This document shows positions 52,218 to 64,000 of a DNA stretch of 64,000 nt, piece after piece; the first letter of the stretch is position 1; every line of letters begins with the position of its first letter. Below the pieces are notes generated by a model. It did not search any database, was not told the DNA's origin, and saw only the letters and a list, made by a program, of their open reading frames with translations. This DNA is from Selaginella tamariscina. Lineage: Eukaryota > Streptophyta > Lycopodiopsida > Selaginellales > Selaginellaceae. The DNA lies in contig PUQB01000040.1 of assembly GCA_003024785.1 (NCBI GenBank), forward strand, positions 708,522 through 772,521, read 5' to 3'. A program made the position numbers and the translations under genes.

Positions 52218-55200
52218 TTAAGCTTCAGAAAATATACATTCCCTTGCAGTTTTATTAATTGTGACTTTATTAACGCTTCTTGACATCCACCCATATCGAA
52301 TGGATTTAACATTTATAAAACATGCTGGGTCTTTTTGATTGGGAGACCAAGTTTTCTCTAGGCATCCATTATATCTTTCGCTCTCCTTCTCGTGTTGCCT
52401 TTTTTGTGGTTTGAACCATGCAACCTTAACAATATTATTTTTTGTAATTACTTCAAGTGTATCAATAATTTGACCCATCCAAATAGGCTGATTATATGAT
52501 GCATCTGGAGTAATGAGAATCATCATTAATTTTTGAAGATCCTGACAGCAATCAAAGTATGCTTTAGGTTTTTGGTTCCTTTGTCCAACAAAGTGTGGGG
52601 TTTGCACTTCCACATCACTACTAGCTTCTATGTCGTCTGTGCTCAGTGATGTCATTTCAATCTCCTCTCGCCACCTTGTTTTAAGCCAAAAAGGGTGTTG
52701 CAATTTTGTACTTGTGACAGTAGGCCCTTCCAACTCTCAAACAATATTCTTCCAATAGTTGACCACATGCTTATATAGTTCTGAGTAACCAGTTGCCTTA
52801 TCAGAATTCTTTGGCATCGATTTTTGAACCCATGCCACATATTTTTTGATGCCATCAATAATAACCTTTTGTTCCTTGAGCTGGGCACTCAATGGAATAG
52901 GTTCTGATTGTCCTTCTGGGAGAAGTGGCTTTTCATTTTCTTCATTTTTGAAGAGCATTAACCCCTCTCTTGGTAACCACTCATGCTCCGATGGTCGTAA
53001 CTTGTACTGCATAATAGGTATACCATCTCGTATGGAGAAAAAGAATTGTAGCGGCACAAGGTGACCAACTAAAGAATCACTCCCCTCTTTTATATACTCC
53101 TTGAGAAATTTTTTGAAGTCTGGCACCTCAGTCACAAACAAAGCACAACTTTTTTTGGAGATGCAGTTTTCAAAAAGATTCATCATATGCGGTAAGGTAA
53201 GTGCACTTGTCCTTTTTGTAGAGTTGGAGACCTTGCTGAAGAATGCATCAATATCTTCATGAGTGTGACCAACCATAAGAAAATTGAGCGTGATTGTTTC
53301 AAACACACCTTTGGCAACAAGCATTGACAAGTATGCTAGCACATATCTAGAAAATAAAAGTATGAGCTTGAGAAACCCTTAAGTAAAATGATTTACCTAT
53401 TTTTGTTCTCGCCTGCACAATTATCCATCTGTAAAAGCAAATGTCGAGGAAGCTTATTTGATGTTGAAGACACATGTACACTATTTGAGCTAGATCCCTC
53501 CACTGAACCTGAACTCTCAACAGGGCCATTTTTTTTTTTATGCAGGTTGTTGACAATGCCTCTCATATTCCCAAGTAGCCTCAAGTGCAGACGTGTTCAT
53601 GAGAGCATTATGTAAAGGTTGAAGGTGTTGTTTCTTCACTTTGAGATCACTAATAGGACTTGTCTGTGAGTGGGCTTCAAGGTTTTTGAAACACATGGCT
53701 AACGACCCAATAGTGAAATTGGAGTTGCTAGACCAATGTGGAAGTGAAAAGTGTTCATATGACTCACAACCGTGTCCATGTGTTAGCACACATGTCAATA
53801 AACTCGGAAGTTTCATGACATTTCCAGGCACTTTGGTGTTGCAACGAGCTTTGGAATGCTGGTCTTTAAATGATCCATCTTGTCATGGATCAAGCACAGG
53901 TACTCTGATGGTTGTGACACAGAAAGCATGCGGTGTGCATAGTACTGAGACCGGCAAGTTTGTTGTGCAATCATGTGAGCCTCCATCTTCTTTTGAATGG
54001 CAGTGATCTCCATCTCCACATCCTTAAAATGAGTATTCCATATGTTGTTGAAGGTACCAGTGCAGATTGCTTGCAGCCCCATCAAGCTGAGGCACTTGTT
54101 CACATGTTCACACAACTTCAATTGAGTGTAGATCGAAGGCAAAACCTTGAGATTTTCCTTGACCCCTGCATTTGTGGTTTGGCATTTGTGAGGCATCCTG
54201 TCTGCATTTGCTTCCACAAAAGCCTTGAGTATCTCTATGGCTGCCATAATGTGAGAGCGGGTTTTGACCAAGCGAGTGTTCCCATGTACTGAAGTTCGTG
54301 CTCCATCTAACCACTCATCCCTCCGACGGTAGAACGTGGTCTTTGGGATCCCGTATATACTGTACCAAGCTTTGAAGCAAATGGCCACCTTATTAAATAC
54401 CATGGACGTACTCTGATAACCTGTGTCCGAGGCCATTCCATCAATACACCCAGTTAGTGCAGCATATACAAACTCATGCCTTTGCTTTTGGGTGAGCGTA
54501 CGAAAGACATGTCTACATTGGGTAATTTCATTCCGGTCTGCCATCTGACAACACTTCTTCTTGCAGCAGTCAATTGTGGAAATGCTCGTAACACTTTCAG
54601 AAGATGTAAGATCCATCTTCACCCTCTTGCTGAAATATGCAGGGGAAGATCTGCAACCCATGAATCGCCTTTTTCTTACAATTGGACCAATGCAAGGAAC
54701 CTCTTCAAATATGAGTTGTTCTTCCGGGTTGTTATTATTGAAATCCAACCCAGAATATGTTGAACCATCTTGTCGTCTTAATTCAGATGTTCGCCACCTC
54801 ACGAGGGATTCAAGATGCAATGTGCCATTAGGTAAACCTCTGTCACAACTACACCCATGAAGTCAGACCCTAGTTTCTCTTTTGACACTGCTTCCATTGG
54901 ATTTATAGCTGTGATAATGCCTCTTCCGACCTTAATCTCATGAAGAAAGAGAATCACCTCATCCATCACAGCAGGCAAGCCATCATCTGGAAAACTCGTG
55001 TTACTGTTTGTTTGTGACTCTGCATATTCTGTGTCAGCCTTGACTTCATCCAAATTCTACAATACAGGAGAACCCTCTTCAAATTCCATTCCCGGAACCT
55101 CAACATGCTTGAAAATGGTGTTCACCCATACGTACACACAAGATCCTTGTGCAATATTGTGACATGATGCATTATCATCTCGAACTTCCACAGTTCAAGT

Positions 55201-55250
55201 GCCAACTATCTCGTTATTTCGAAGAAGACATACTTTATTTTCAGTATTAT
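52218..55250 (-). pseudogene. DUF7869-type transposase, copy 2, with deletions
   Basis: Reverse copy of 48519-51634. Blocks: 55250-54799 (N terminus, one frameshift), 54820-53813 (Cys cluster to SIPKL), 53831-53393 (core up to the second Asp box), an intron at about 53345-53398, 53342-52737 (GHTHEDIDAFF on), 52733-52218 (C terminus, in frame to its stop). Lesions: about 27 codons including the FSKCDTC zinc-like motif are missing after FKDVE (near 54010), a frameshift lies near 53820, a TGA near 52737 splits the C-terminal part, and a T-rich insertion alters 53531-53540. Not functional as read. Confidence 0.85.
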
Positions 55251-55404
55251 ACATATTGTCCTGCACATAAATAATTGTGTTATTTATGATATCTGTTTAT
55301 GCAATATTTTTAAGAAATCATACTGCGGTTGCTTAATAATATGCATGTGCAATAATACATAATTATGTATAAAGATAATATCTCATGCTTTATTAATACA
55401 ACTG

Positions 55405-56305
55405 ATGGGCGGGATTAATCCTGCCACAGACTCTACCCCTTATGAGTGAGTTGGCGGGATTAATCCCGCCGTCGACTCTACCCCATCGAATAGAGTCGGC
55501 GGGATTAATCCTGCCGCGGTACTTCCTTGTCGGAGAGAGGCGGCAGGATTAATCCTGCCGCAGACTCCCTCCGACGAGGAAGTACCGGCGGGATTAATCC
55601 TGCCGCGGGCTCCCTTCGATGAGGAAGTACCGGCGGGATTAATCCCGCGTAGGCTCCCTCCGACGAGGAAGTACCAGCGGGATTAATCCCGCCGCGGGCT
55701 CCCTCCGACGAGAATGTACCAGCGGGATTAATCCTGCCACGGGCTCCCTTCGACGAGGAAGTACCAGCGGGATTAATCCCGCCGCCGGATCTTCCTCGTC
55801 TGTGAGAGTTGGCGGGATTAATCCCGCCGCAAATCCCTCCAACAAGGAAGAGGGAGCGGGATTAATCCTGCCCACAACACTGACGATGGAGAATAGGCAG
55901 CGGGATTAATCCCACCCACAACTCTGACGACGGGGAATAAGCGGCGGGATTAATCCTGCCCACAACTCTCTCCAAAACTATGATTTCAAAGAGATTCGGG
56001 ATGAATCTTGCTCACAAATATTTAAAATAGGGAAGTAGTGGCGAGATTAATCCCGCTACCCCTTCTCTGCCTCTTAAAATGATTGGCGAGATTAATCCCG
56101 TCGATAACTCTTTCTAATAAATTTAAGTAAATCTTTATCAGTTAAGAGAGTTATCGGCGGGATTAATCCCGCCGCTCTTTTTAAAAGGCGGAAAAGCATT
56201 GCCCGAACTAATTCTGCCATAGCTATCAAAGAGATGGTGGCGGAATTAATCCTGTCATCTCTTAAAAGAGGCGAAAAAAAATGGCCGGATTAATCCCGCC
56301 ACCCC
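55405..56305. repeat. Palindrome cluster 3
   Basis: About 20 copies of GGCGGGATTAATCCCGCC and variants. From 55560 to 55790 the palindrome lies in a regular tandem unit of about 46-47 bp with the spacer GGCTCCCTCCGACGAGGAAGTACC, showing local tandem expansion not present in cluster 2. Confidence 0.92.
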
Positions 56306-57350
56306 GGCTAACCGAGAATATTAAGTTAAAAATATATTTAAACGGGATAAATCCCTAACAGAATATATTGTAATCCTAATGCATTCCTAAATTCTAAAAT
56401 TTAAGAGAGAATGTAAGAGAGTGAATCTTTATAAATATATCTAAATTTGTTTATAATATTCACTTGTAAACAGCACTAAAGGCGCCATGCTTTCTTATAA
56501 ACAATAGCGCACCCAATTTAATGTCGCTTCTAAGCTGATCATTAAAAAGAAAAAAGAAAATCTGAAGAGTGAAAAATAAAAAAATGAAGAAACCCTTGTC
56601 GGAGAAAGAACCAGATCTGAATTTGAGTGAGAAATTAAATGCATTTTCAAATTTACATGTCAGACCGACAATACTTATGTCAGAAATTCAAAATTTTTGA
56701 AATAATAAAAAAGAAAATTTAAGATGAGTTGAAACAAATAACCGACAGTTTGACATATATACTCTCTAATTCCAATGAGTGTTATAAAATTGCATTTAAT
56801 GTTATTCAAGTACTTCAAGCTGTTTAATATTACGAAATTTTTGTAATTATTCTACATTCTTAATATTCAAGTATATATTATTAAGTTTATAATATATATA
56901 TATACACTAATACAATAAATAAATTGATATATTATTATGTATCATTTAAAATATATTCATAGTCTGTTTATTATTATTATTTTCTTAATTACTCGAATAA
57001 TTAATTTATATTTCCTACTATTAATGGGATATTCTTTATTATTTTCTTAATATTCAAAGAATATTCCAATATTAAACCTAATTATCATAATTAAATTAGT
57101 CTTATTCTTAATTATCTCAGTAATTATTCTACATTTGTATATATTAATGGGATTTTCTCAATTAATTTGTTATTATTTCAAGAATATTCTAGTGTTAAAC
57201 CTTATTATCAATATTAAATTAATATATATTATTAAACTATATATGGCTATATATTAGATAAAATCATATATTATGTATAATTTAAAATATGTTCATAGTG
57301 TGTATATTAATATTATTTTCTTAATTATTCGATGTTTGTTTTGCACATAT
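56306..57350. other. AT-rich spacer of the inverted arm, no gene
   Basis: Inverse of about 46500-47890; no coding sequence. It contains the mirrored 47480-47750 stretch and the AATATTC-rich units. Confidence 0.6.
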
Positions 57351-59757
<2,407 letters not shown>

Positions 59758-60580
59758 TAGCGGCGGGATTAATCCCGCCGCTATATGGTGAGACGTGTGT
59801 AGCGGCGGGATTAATCCCGCCACCTACGGATGCCCTGTGCAGAATCCGGCGGGATTTATCCCGCCGCCAATGGCCTATCTGAAGGGCCTAGGCAGCGGGA
59901 TTAATCCCGCCGGATTCCGCACAAGGCATTGGCGTCCGATGGGATTAATCCCGCCGGGTACGCAGCCTTGCGCGGAATCGAGCGGGATTTATCCCGCCGC
60001 CAAAGGCCTGCCTGAAGGGCCTAGGCGGCGGAGATTAATCCCACCCGATTCTGCGCAGGGCATTGGCGTCCAGCGGGATTAATCCCGCCGCCTAAGGCCC
60101 GAGTGAAGGGCTTGGGCAGCAAGATTAATCCCGCTGCCTTGCACGGAATTCGGTGGGATTAATCCCGCTGCCTAAGGCCCAAGTGAAGGGCCTGGGCAGC
60201 GAGATTAATCCTGCCGAGCCTTCAATGCTTATTGGAGGAATGAATCCCGCCACCCTTTCCTTTTTTCTCCATTGGTGAGTTAGACCAATCCCAAACGTTT
60301 TTGTCTGAGATGTAAAAGGTTTACAACATACCAATGGAAGGGACTAGGAAGAGTGGCGAGATTCATTTCACCGTCCTTTACATGGTGGGCGAGATTAATC
60401 CCACCGCCTTTCTGGAGTCACTGAAGGGGTGTGCCAAATAAATCCTGTCAAGTTCTCTCTGAGACCAAGAAGGGTGGCAAGATTAATTCTGCACTTCCGT
60501 TCAAGGGCTCCAGAAAGGTGGCGAGATTAATCCCGCCCACTCTTTCAGGAGGCATTGAAGGGTGGCAAGATTAATCCCGC
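59758..60580. repeat. Palindrome cluster 4
   Basis: About 17 copies of the palindrome. The best are at the left (59760-60110) and become degraded to the right (GATTAATCCCGCT, GATTCATTTCACC), the mirror image of the quality gradient in cluster 1. The CCATTGGT foldback is at about 60240-60350. Confidence 0.9.
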
Positions 60581-60702
60581 TGCACCTTCCATGTAAATAT
60601 ATGTGTATTAGTATATATAAGTTGCATATCTCATTTTATTTACTTTTATCATCTTATCATAATATTTTGAATAAAAGCTAGGAATCTATGTAAAACTGTC
60701 CA

Positions 60703-60783
60703 GAGCTCACATTTGTGGTGGTTCTAAAATGAAATGTTATCTTTTTTTTGCACTAGCACAAATGTGAGCTTTGGACAAGTTAA
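60703..60783. repeat. Hairpin-forming inverted repeat, second copy
   Basis: ACTGTCCAGAGCTCACATTTGTG...CACAAATGTGAGCTTTGGACA, counterpart of 42602-42688. Confidence 0.65.
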
Positions 60784-60891
60784 TTCCGTCCACTTCTCTC
60801 TGTGTATTTTTTTATATATTCGGGTTTATACAAGTGTGTGTGCATTTTTATAAGATTTGTATTCATAGTGTATTATTTTGCAAAAGGACGA

Positions 60892-61058
60892 TGTTAAAGG
60901 TAAAATATTAGGAGCATAGGACATCCTACTGTAGAGAGAATAAGGGTAGGAAGGTCTGTAGTAAGCATGGAAGGAAAGGTTGTGAAGAAGGAAAATCCTT
61001 ACCAAGAGGAAAAGGTGAGTAAGGAAAAGGAAAAGGTAAAGGATGACGTGGCGAGAGG
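60892..61058 (+). mobile_element. 5' fragment of LTR C at the element D breakpoint
   Basis: Starts exactly at the LTR C terminus TGTTAAAGG and matches 34278-34452 with few changes, then switches to transposase sequence at a shared GAGTGGTTA/GAGTAGTTA. The rest of the LTR and any right flank are gone, so an LTR C insertion was later cut by a deletion. Confidence 0.85.
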
Positions 61059-61822
61059 AAGAGTGGTTACCAAAAGAGGGCTTAATGCTCTTCAAAAGTG
61101 GAGAGGATGGAAAGCCACTTCTCCCAGAAGGACAACCAGACCCTATTCCATTGAGTGCCCAGCTCAAGGAACAAGAGGTTATTATTGATGGCATCAAAAA
61201 ATATGTGGTATGGGTTCAAAAATCGATGCCAAAGAATTTTCATAAGGCAACTGGTTACTCAGAACTATATAAGCATGTGGTCAACTATTGGGAGACTGTT
61301 GTTCGAGAGTTGGAAGGGCCTACTATCACAAGTACAGAATTGCAACACCCTTTCTGGCCTAAAACAAGGTGGCGAAGGAGATTAAAATGACATCACTGAG
61401 CATAGACGACATAGAAGCCAGTAGTGATGTGGAAGTGCAAACCCCACACTTTGTTGGAAAGGAACCAAAAACCTAAAGCATACTTTGATTGCTGCAAGGA
61501 TCTTCAAAAACTAATGATGGTTCTCATTACTCCAGATGCGTCATATAATCAGCCTATTTGGATGGGTCAAATTATCGACACACCTGAAGTAATCACAAAA
61601 AATAGTATTGTTAAGGTTGCATGGTTCAAACCACAAAAAAGGCGACACGAGAAGGAGAGTGAAAGATATAATGGATGCCTAGAGAAAACATGGTCTCCCA
61701 ATCAAAAGACCCAGCATGTTTATAAATGTTAAATCCATTCGATATGGGTGGATGTCAAGAAGCGTTGATAAAGTCACGATTAACAAAACTGCAAGGGAAT
61801 GTATGTTTTCTGAAGCTTAAAG
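61059..61822 (+). pseudogene. Transposase 3' end, copy 3
   Basis: Direct copy of about 50874-51634 beginning in EWLPKEGLMLFKSGEDGK. The frame is open to 61390, lost by a deletion (GGCGAAGGAGATT at 61372), then open again 61424-61732 including the C-terminal junction KNSIVKVAWFKP, i.e. without the 2-bp loss of copy 1. A 1-bp loss near 61707 follows. It lacks the catalytic core. Confidence 0.85.
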
Positions 61823-61891
61823 CAATTACAAAATTATAAAATATCATATATTTAATATTCATAATTATTATAAACTCTTTAATAATAGTAC

Positions 61892-62323
61892 CAAATTGTA
61901 TACTTAACTATATAAATTTAAAAAAATGATATGGAAGATTGACTATATTATTATACGATTTTATATTATATTATTACTACAAATTTTTAAATAATAATGT
62001 TATATTTAAATATTAATATTTAATAACAACATCAATATTTATATAATGTACCTCTTATGCTCTTCCTTAATTGTTATATTAGGCAATATATTATATAATT
62101 TAATATATTCTACTTTTATAATGTTATTAATTTTTGTTCAATGAATGCTATAATTTATTAAAGGGTAGAATACAAAATAAAATATTCTAAAGAATATTCT
62201 CTTTTCAAACATATATTCTAAAGAATATTCCTTTAATATTAGAAAATGCTAATTAAATAGCTAAAATTGCTAATTATTAGGAAATGGGACTATAGCCATG
62301 CCCATTTTAGTTACAACTTGCAT
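61892..62323 (-). repeat. Outermost right terminal inverted repeat of D
   Basis: 432 bp, inverse of 37301-37733, ending ACAACTTGCAT followed by ATGATTGG. With the left end (AAAAT before ATGCAAG) this gives a 2-bp AT (or TA) repeat at the two outer edges. Confidence 0.88.
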
Positions 62324-62971
62324 ATGATTGGATTCTAGTCAATAAACGAGTTCTATTGTGACATTTTACATTCGAACAATAGCAAGAACGACTCTCACGA
62401 TGCATGCCAACGTGTTCCAGGATTGTTTACTTCCGTCTTCAAAGTGCGAGCAAGCATGAAATATGGTCAGCCCATTGTCATACCTCATCTTTTAATTAAT
62501 TAATGTCTTGTGTGTGCATACCTATTACTAACTAATTATTTAAATACCTACTGTGATCTATGAGTTTATATGGGCACGTATCATAAAAATTAAACTTATT
62601 GATTTAATACGATTTAGCATATTTACATTATTCTATATTTATTAAATATGGGCATTGATTTCAGTGACAATATTAATTAAACTATGTTAATATAGCGTTA
62701 TAATTAATTAATTGAAAAGCTAGATTACATTCACCCACATATCACAAATCATGTCATGGAATAGTTATATATCTGTGCTGCCGATGAAATTAAAGGTGCT
62801 GGGAAGCATATATATCTAAGTAAGGATATTCCAGCGAGAGGGGATGTATACATCATCAAATTATACGATGGTATCCAGCCGTCGGATCCATTACGCACGT
62901 GCGATATATATGGGGCAAATACAGCCCTAGTGTGATTCCTAACGTAGCGATTTCCAAGGAAGTTAAAGATA
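62324..62971. promoter_or_regulatory. Upstream region of the TFIIB-like gene
   Basis: Unique, moderately AT-rich sequence between the D element and the gene. A TATA-like GATATATATGG at 62903-62913 lies about 60 bp before the ATG, a workable distance for a core promoter. An open stretch at 62764-62937 has no recognised homology. Confidence 0.4.
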
Positions 62972-64000
62972 ATGGATTCCATGTGCCCTCAGTGCAAGAA
63001 GCAAACACATATTGTTTTGGATCACTCGACCGGGGATACAATTTGTAAGGAATGTGGTCTAGTGCAAGAGTCCCACTACATACAGGACATGGCTGAATGG
63101 AGGACATTCGACGATTCGGACAACGATCCTACTCGTGTTGGCAGCGCTTCCAACCCGCTACTTACCAGCGGTGGCCTCTCAACAACAATTTCAAAGGGAA
63201 ATGCCTCTGGAGGGATTCTTCTGGTTTTGAAAATACCAGAATCGTGTGCCGGATCCTGACAGGGCACTTTTATCTGCTTTCAGTAGGATTGAGACTATCG
63301 CTATAGGTGTGCGTGTGTGCGTGTGTGTGTGTGGAGAGAGAGATATTATTCTGTATTCATCTTCTGAGCGGCTTCATTTAGGCTGGATCTGGTGCGGGAC
63401 AATCAAGGTATATTTTTCCCTTTCAAGCGTTTTCCCCTATTCAACTAACTTTTTGGATGAAGGACCGCGCAAACGAGATTTACAAAACCGTGGCGGATGA
63501 CCTATCTAAGAAGGGGAGAGATCAAAACGCTACTGCAGCTGCCTGCATATACGTCGCATGTAAGCAAAACCCAATCCCCGAACTTACAAAGGTATGGCAT
63601 ATTTAGAGATAGCTTTCTTGTACACAGTGTATGTACGCATATGCGGTTACATAAATAATAATTTTTATTTTTGGTGTTGGTACGCAGATATTCGGGATGC
63701 AGCTAATGTTTCTCAAAAAGACATCGGCAAGCTAATCAAGTTTATTCTAGACTTGCTAAAAGTGAAAGGTACCGCGTTGGTGCCAAATAAAAGTGTTACT
63801 ACTGCTGCCGACTTCGCGGTACGTATATTTAGAGTACATTAATTAGCAAAATGTACTCTTTATTGTTTCGTGTATTAGGTGTTGTGGTTGAACATGTACA
63901 TAGATGCATTTTAAATATACACTAAACACTGTCCAGTAAACTATTGAGTACCAACGCGTCCGATCCTTTGCAGAAAGGCTTTGGCATAAAGCTAGGGATG
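62972..64000 (+). CDS. TFIIB: TFIIB-like general transcription factor, 3' partial, with frame irregularities
   Basis: Encodes the N-terminal half of plant TFIIB, which bridges RNA polymerase II and TBP at promoters in the nucleus. From ATG 62972: zinc ribbon CPQC...CKECGL, the B-finger stretch EWRTFDDSDNDPTRVG and NPLLTSGGLSTTISKGN. After ASGG (about 63214) the expected KYQNR, VPDPDRALLSAF and SRIETIA continue in another frame (to about 63303), followed by a TG repeat, then SSERLHLG...GTIK ending at 63407. Later exons: 63463-63591 (DRANEIYKTVADDLSKKGRDQ...ACIYVACKQ, cyclin fold), 63688-63818 (DIRDAANVSQKDIGKLIKFIL) and 63974 on (KGFGIKLGM). Introns have GT/AG ends, but the 63591/63688 junction is off by one base. 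Either a decaying copy or small sequence errors. Confidence 0.72.

Noticed and set aside
62764-62937. An open stretch (ADEIKGAGKHIYLSKDIPARG...) upstream of the TFIIB-like gene
   Set aside because: No start codon in frame, no recognised homology, and it overlaps the likely core promoter; probably chance, though a small exon cannot be excluded.

Overview
The window is nuclear DNA of a land plant. It holds plant telomere-type TTTAGGG runs, a plant-type TFIIB gene at the right edge, and dense Ty3/gypsy retrotransposons. One retrotransposon family (here 'A') is a chromodomain-bearing Ty3 element whose primer-binding site suggests Tf1/sushi-like self-priming. That group is best known from fungi, fish and early-diverging land plants, so a bryophyte, lycophyte, fern or gymnosperm is more likely than a crop angiosperm. 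This placement is inference and weak. Family letters A-D are my own labels.

Left half (1-36377): a stack of nested LTR elements. A1 (1-3408) is the 3' part of a family A element with an open pol frame and a 3' LTR. It abuts B1, a decayed non-chromodomain Ty3 element on the + strand. B1 is interrupted by a reverse solo LTR of A (9186-10074, target duplication CAAAC) and by a full-length A2 element (10446-16774, duplication GTGAG/GTGGG). The 3' LTR of B1 (from 19747) was split by a complete but decayed reverse element B2 (20118-30225, duplication GATAG/AATAG). B2 in turn carries a truncated A3 (27687-29693). The rest of the B1 LTR (30226-31293) is split again by a reverse solo LTR of B (30423-31121, duplication ACGGG). 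B3 (31379-36377) follows, with a solo LTR of a third family C (34278-34828, duplication GCCTT). All B copies carry an extra ORF between integrase and the 3' LTR.

Right half (37301-62323): a large terminal-inverted-repeat DNA transposon, here 'D', which I consider the main find. The best unit is 37301-52142 (14.8 kb) with about 434-bp inverted termini. On the minus strand it encodes an FCP1/NIF-type HAD phosphatase and a gene combining a ParB-like domain with a DNA-methyltransferase-like domain. On the plus strand it encodes a DUF7869-type transposase (D...D...GHTHED core, one short intron). Between the divergent genes lie two clusters of an 18-bp perfect palindrome, GGCGGGATTAATCCCGCC, separated by microsatellite, telomere-like and AT-rich DNA. 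From 52143 to 60891 the transposase, both palindrome clusters and the spacer recur in inverted order, making a giant imperfect palindrome. This is followed by a 5' fragment of LTR C (60892-about 61058) and a third, direct transposase 3' end with terminus (61059-62323).

Right edge (62324-64000): promoter region and first exons of a TFIIB-like gene, with two reading-frame irregularities. No RNA genes, CRISPR arrays or prokaryotic operons were seen.
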